Program-made: the position numbers and the translations under genes | Notes under the pieces: generated by a model | Told to the model about the DNA's origin: nothing | What the model saw: only the letters and a program-made list of their open reading frames with translations | Database searches by the model: none | Origin: Muribaculaceae bacterium | Lineage (GTDB): Bacteria; Bacteroidota; Bacteroidia; Bacteroidales; Muribaculaceae | Direction: 5' to 3' | DNA: 6,682 bases | NCBI GenBank assembly: GCA_024400895.1 | Contig: JAKSMA010000138.1 | Coordinates: 1 to 6,682, forward strand | Shown here: positions 5,296-6,682 of the stretch, piece after piece | How positions within the stretch are numbered: position 1 is the first letter of the stretch | How the letters are laid out: every line of letters starts with the position of its first letter

Positions 5296-6309
5296 ATGAA
5301 AAAAACATACACTTACATCTTATTCACACTCGCTTTGATAGGCATCCTTGCCACAAGTTGCTCCAAAACCTTCAAAATTGAAGGAAACATTATGAATCTG
5401 GGCAACCAAAACATACATATGATTTGGGCAACGGAAGAAGGTGTGAAGGAGGTTAAGGCTATTTCGAACAACAATCGTTTTGAATTTCAGGGAATGAGCC
5501 CCGACCCAGCCTTGGTGATTATCTACGACTCACAAAACCGCTTGATGGCGCACTTCGTGATGGAAAATGGCGATCATATGCAGCTGCGTGGCGATATCAA
5601 CGACATCTACGGCATTCAAGTGAAGGGCAATGATGTGAACGAGCAATGGTACCAATTCATCTTCGAACACCGCTCCGAATATCAAGAATTCAACCACAAA
5701 AACCTTGACGCTTCCATTGAAAAATATGTGACGGAACACCCTTCCGAACTGCTCTCCACCCTATTGCTGGTGGTGGATTATAGCCAGCTCAACAACCAGC
5801 AGAAAATGAAGGATTTGCTGGCAAAAATCGACAAGGACGCAAAGCCCGAATGGCTGATGAAAGCCTATCAGCGACTGGTGGAACGCCGCCCCAAGAGTTC
5901 GAGCAAGATAGGCTCTCTCCTACTCTTTGAAGACAACGGCGATTTCGGCTCCATCAACGCCACCACCGCCAAAGCTACACTGCTTTACCTGTGGGTGAAC
6001 AACACTTCGCACAACAACGAAATGGGTATGCTGAAAGTTCTTGCCGATGACTTCCCCGACAAAAACAAACTGCAGATTTGCGACATCTATATCGACCCCG
6101 ATACCGCTTCGTGGCGTGGATACACCAAAAACGACGGGTCAACATGGCGCCACTTCTGGGCTCCAGAAGGTCCGCTCAACAATCAAATCAAACCACTGTG
6201 CGTCACTTCCACTCCGCTCTATGTAGTGACCGATTCGCTTGGAAATGTGGTATATAACGGCGCCGACATTATGGAAGCTAACGCGAAAGTGCGTCAAATC
6301 GTAAAATAG
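5296..6309 (+). CDS. Lipoprotein with DUF4369-like N-terminus and a catalytically degenerate thioredoxin-like C-terminus
   Basis: The 337-residue product starts with a lipoprotein signal: KK at 2-3, a hydrophobic core at 7-19, and ATSC with the lipidation cysteine at C22. It should be anchored in the cell envelope. Residues about 26-115 look like the beta-rich DUF4369 domain (FKIEGNI at 26-32, NNNRFEFQGM at 58-67). A helical, charged middle (about 116-215) leads into a thioredoxin-like region. There TLLYLWVNNTSHNNEM (228-243) occupies the place of the usual beta-strand, W-C-x-x-C and helix; the cysteine positions read T237-S-H-N240. The STPLYVVTDSLGNVVY segment (305-320) keeps the cis-proline (P307) and following strands. 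TlpA/ResA-type relatives reduce disulfides, but without cysteines this one cannot, so a structural or binding role is inferred. The ATG at 5296 is chosen over the upstream TTG because of the signal peptide and promoter position. No terminator is evident after the stop. Confidence 0.88.
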   Translation: MKKTYTYILFTLALIGILATSCSKTFKIEGNIMNLGNQNIHMIWATEEGVKEVKAISNNNRFEFQGMSPDPALVIIYDSQNRLMAHFVMENGDHMQLRGDINDIYGIQVKGNDVNEQWYQFIFEHRSEYQEFNHKNLDASIEKYVTEHPSELLSTLLLVVDYSQLNNQQKMKDLLAKIDKDAKPEWLMKAYQRLVERRPKSSSKIGSLLLFEDNGDFGSINATTAKATLLYLWVNNTSHNNEMGMLKVLADDFPDKNKLQICDIYIDPDTASWRGYTKNDGSTWRHFWAPEGPLNNQIKPLCVTSTPLYVVTDSLGNVVYNGADIMEANAKVRQIVK

Positions 6310-6419
6310 CTTTCGCCACAACTCGCCAACAAACGCTGCGCAAGCAAACAAAAATTAAGGAGATTAGCAACTTCCTCACCCACACCGCAAAAGAAATGCG
6401 AGACATGATGCATAAAACC

Positions 6420-6450
6420 TTGTACAATCAAAGGTTTTTAATTATTTTTG
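6420..6450 (+). promoter_or_regulatory. Promoter of the right-edge secreted-protein gene
   Basis: TTG (6420-6422), 20 nt, then TATTTTTG (6443-6450) fits the Bacteroidota consensus. It predicts a start near 6457 and a leader of about 20 nt before the ATG at 6477. The 167-nt gap after the lipoprotein gene otherwise holds nothing I recognise. Confidence 0.65.
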
Positions 6451-6476
6451 CAAAAAACATTAATATACATACTGTT

Positions 6477-6682
6477 ATGAAAAAGATAAAACTAATCCTT
6501 TTGCTTGTAGCGGCTTGCACATTGATGCCGCTCAACGCTTTCGCTCTCGACGACCCTGAATACGACAACGACGTAGAAATCGACGGCAACACCTATGGTC
6601 TGATTTATTCCAACCAAACCGCAATTCTTCTCAATTGGGGCAAACAAGAAAGACCATCAACCACAGTTACCACTCCCAAGTC
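6477..6682 (+). CDS. Secreted protein of unknown function, N-terminal 68 residues, runs off the right edge
   Basis: The ATG at 6477 opens a frame that remains open to the window end (68 full codons plus two bases). It begins with a Sec signal peptide: MKKIK, a hydrophobic core at about 6-19, and NAFA before a likely signal-peptidase I cut near residue 23/24. No lipobox cysteine is suitably placed; C14 lies inside the core. The mature start is acidic (DDPEYDNDVEID, 25-36), then GNTYGLIYSNQTAILLNWGK (37-56). The pattern of a short acidic lead, 'dGnxYgLIYsNqtAxL' and then 'TTVTTPKS' resembles the opening of leucine-rich BspA-like surface proteins of Bacteroidales, but too little is visible to assign it. 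The gene has its own promoter immediately upstream and is probably transcribed separately from the lipoprotein gene. Confidence 0.8.
   Translation, partial: MKKIKLILLLVAACTLMPLNAFALDDPEYDNDVEIDGNTYGLIYSNQTAILLNWGKQERPSTTVTTPK

Overview
The window looks like chromosomal DNA from a member of the Bacteroidota, most likely order Bacteroidales. Three things point there. Promoters of the Bacteroidota type (TTG, about 20 nt, TAnnTTTG) sit in front of several genes. Recognisable Shine-Dalgarno sites are nearly absent. The gene content fits too: a YbeY with the 'HLCGIND' form of its metal motif, a DUF4369/thioredoxin-like lipoprotein and a RAYT-type transposase relic. A family-level call (Prevotellaceae or Muribaculaceae) would be a guess.

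Left part (1-1134, minus strand): a translationally coupled RNA-processing/modification pair. ybeY (rRNA maturation) ends in an ATGA overlap with the start of mnmG (tRNA wobble-uridine modification), which runs off the left edge. A 430-bp AT-rich divergent spacer (1135-1564) separates it from a plus-strand membrane-protein pair: an NfeD-like protein (1565-2014) and a QmcA-like SPFH/band-7 protein (2083-3045). The pair is closed by a strong intrinsic terminator (3073-3114). A lone GT4-type glycosyltransferase follows (3197-4291).

Middle part (4292-5140): a degraded accessory pocket. It holds a decayed RAYT/Y1 transposase (4340-4724) with two inferred single-base deletions near its N-terminus and an internal deletion. 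Next comes a compact unit of promoter, about 100 nt of structured sequence and terminator that looks like a small non-coding RNA gene. It meets, tail to tail, a minus-strand tRNA-Tyr(GTA) with its own terminator.

Right part (5141-6682): divergent from the tRNA is a lipoprotein of the DUF4369 plus thioredoxin-like type whose thioredoxin active site is lost (TSHN in place of CxxC). After another clear promoter comes the first 68 codons of a secreted protein that runs off the right edge. I see no CRISPR array, prophage or complete new defence system. The least explained signals are the small RNA candidate and the decay pattern of the RAYT gene.
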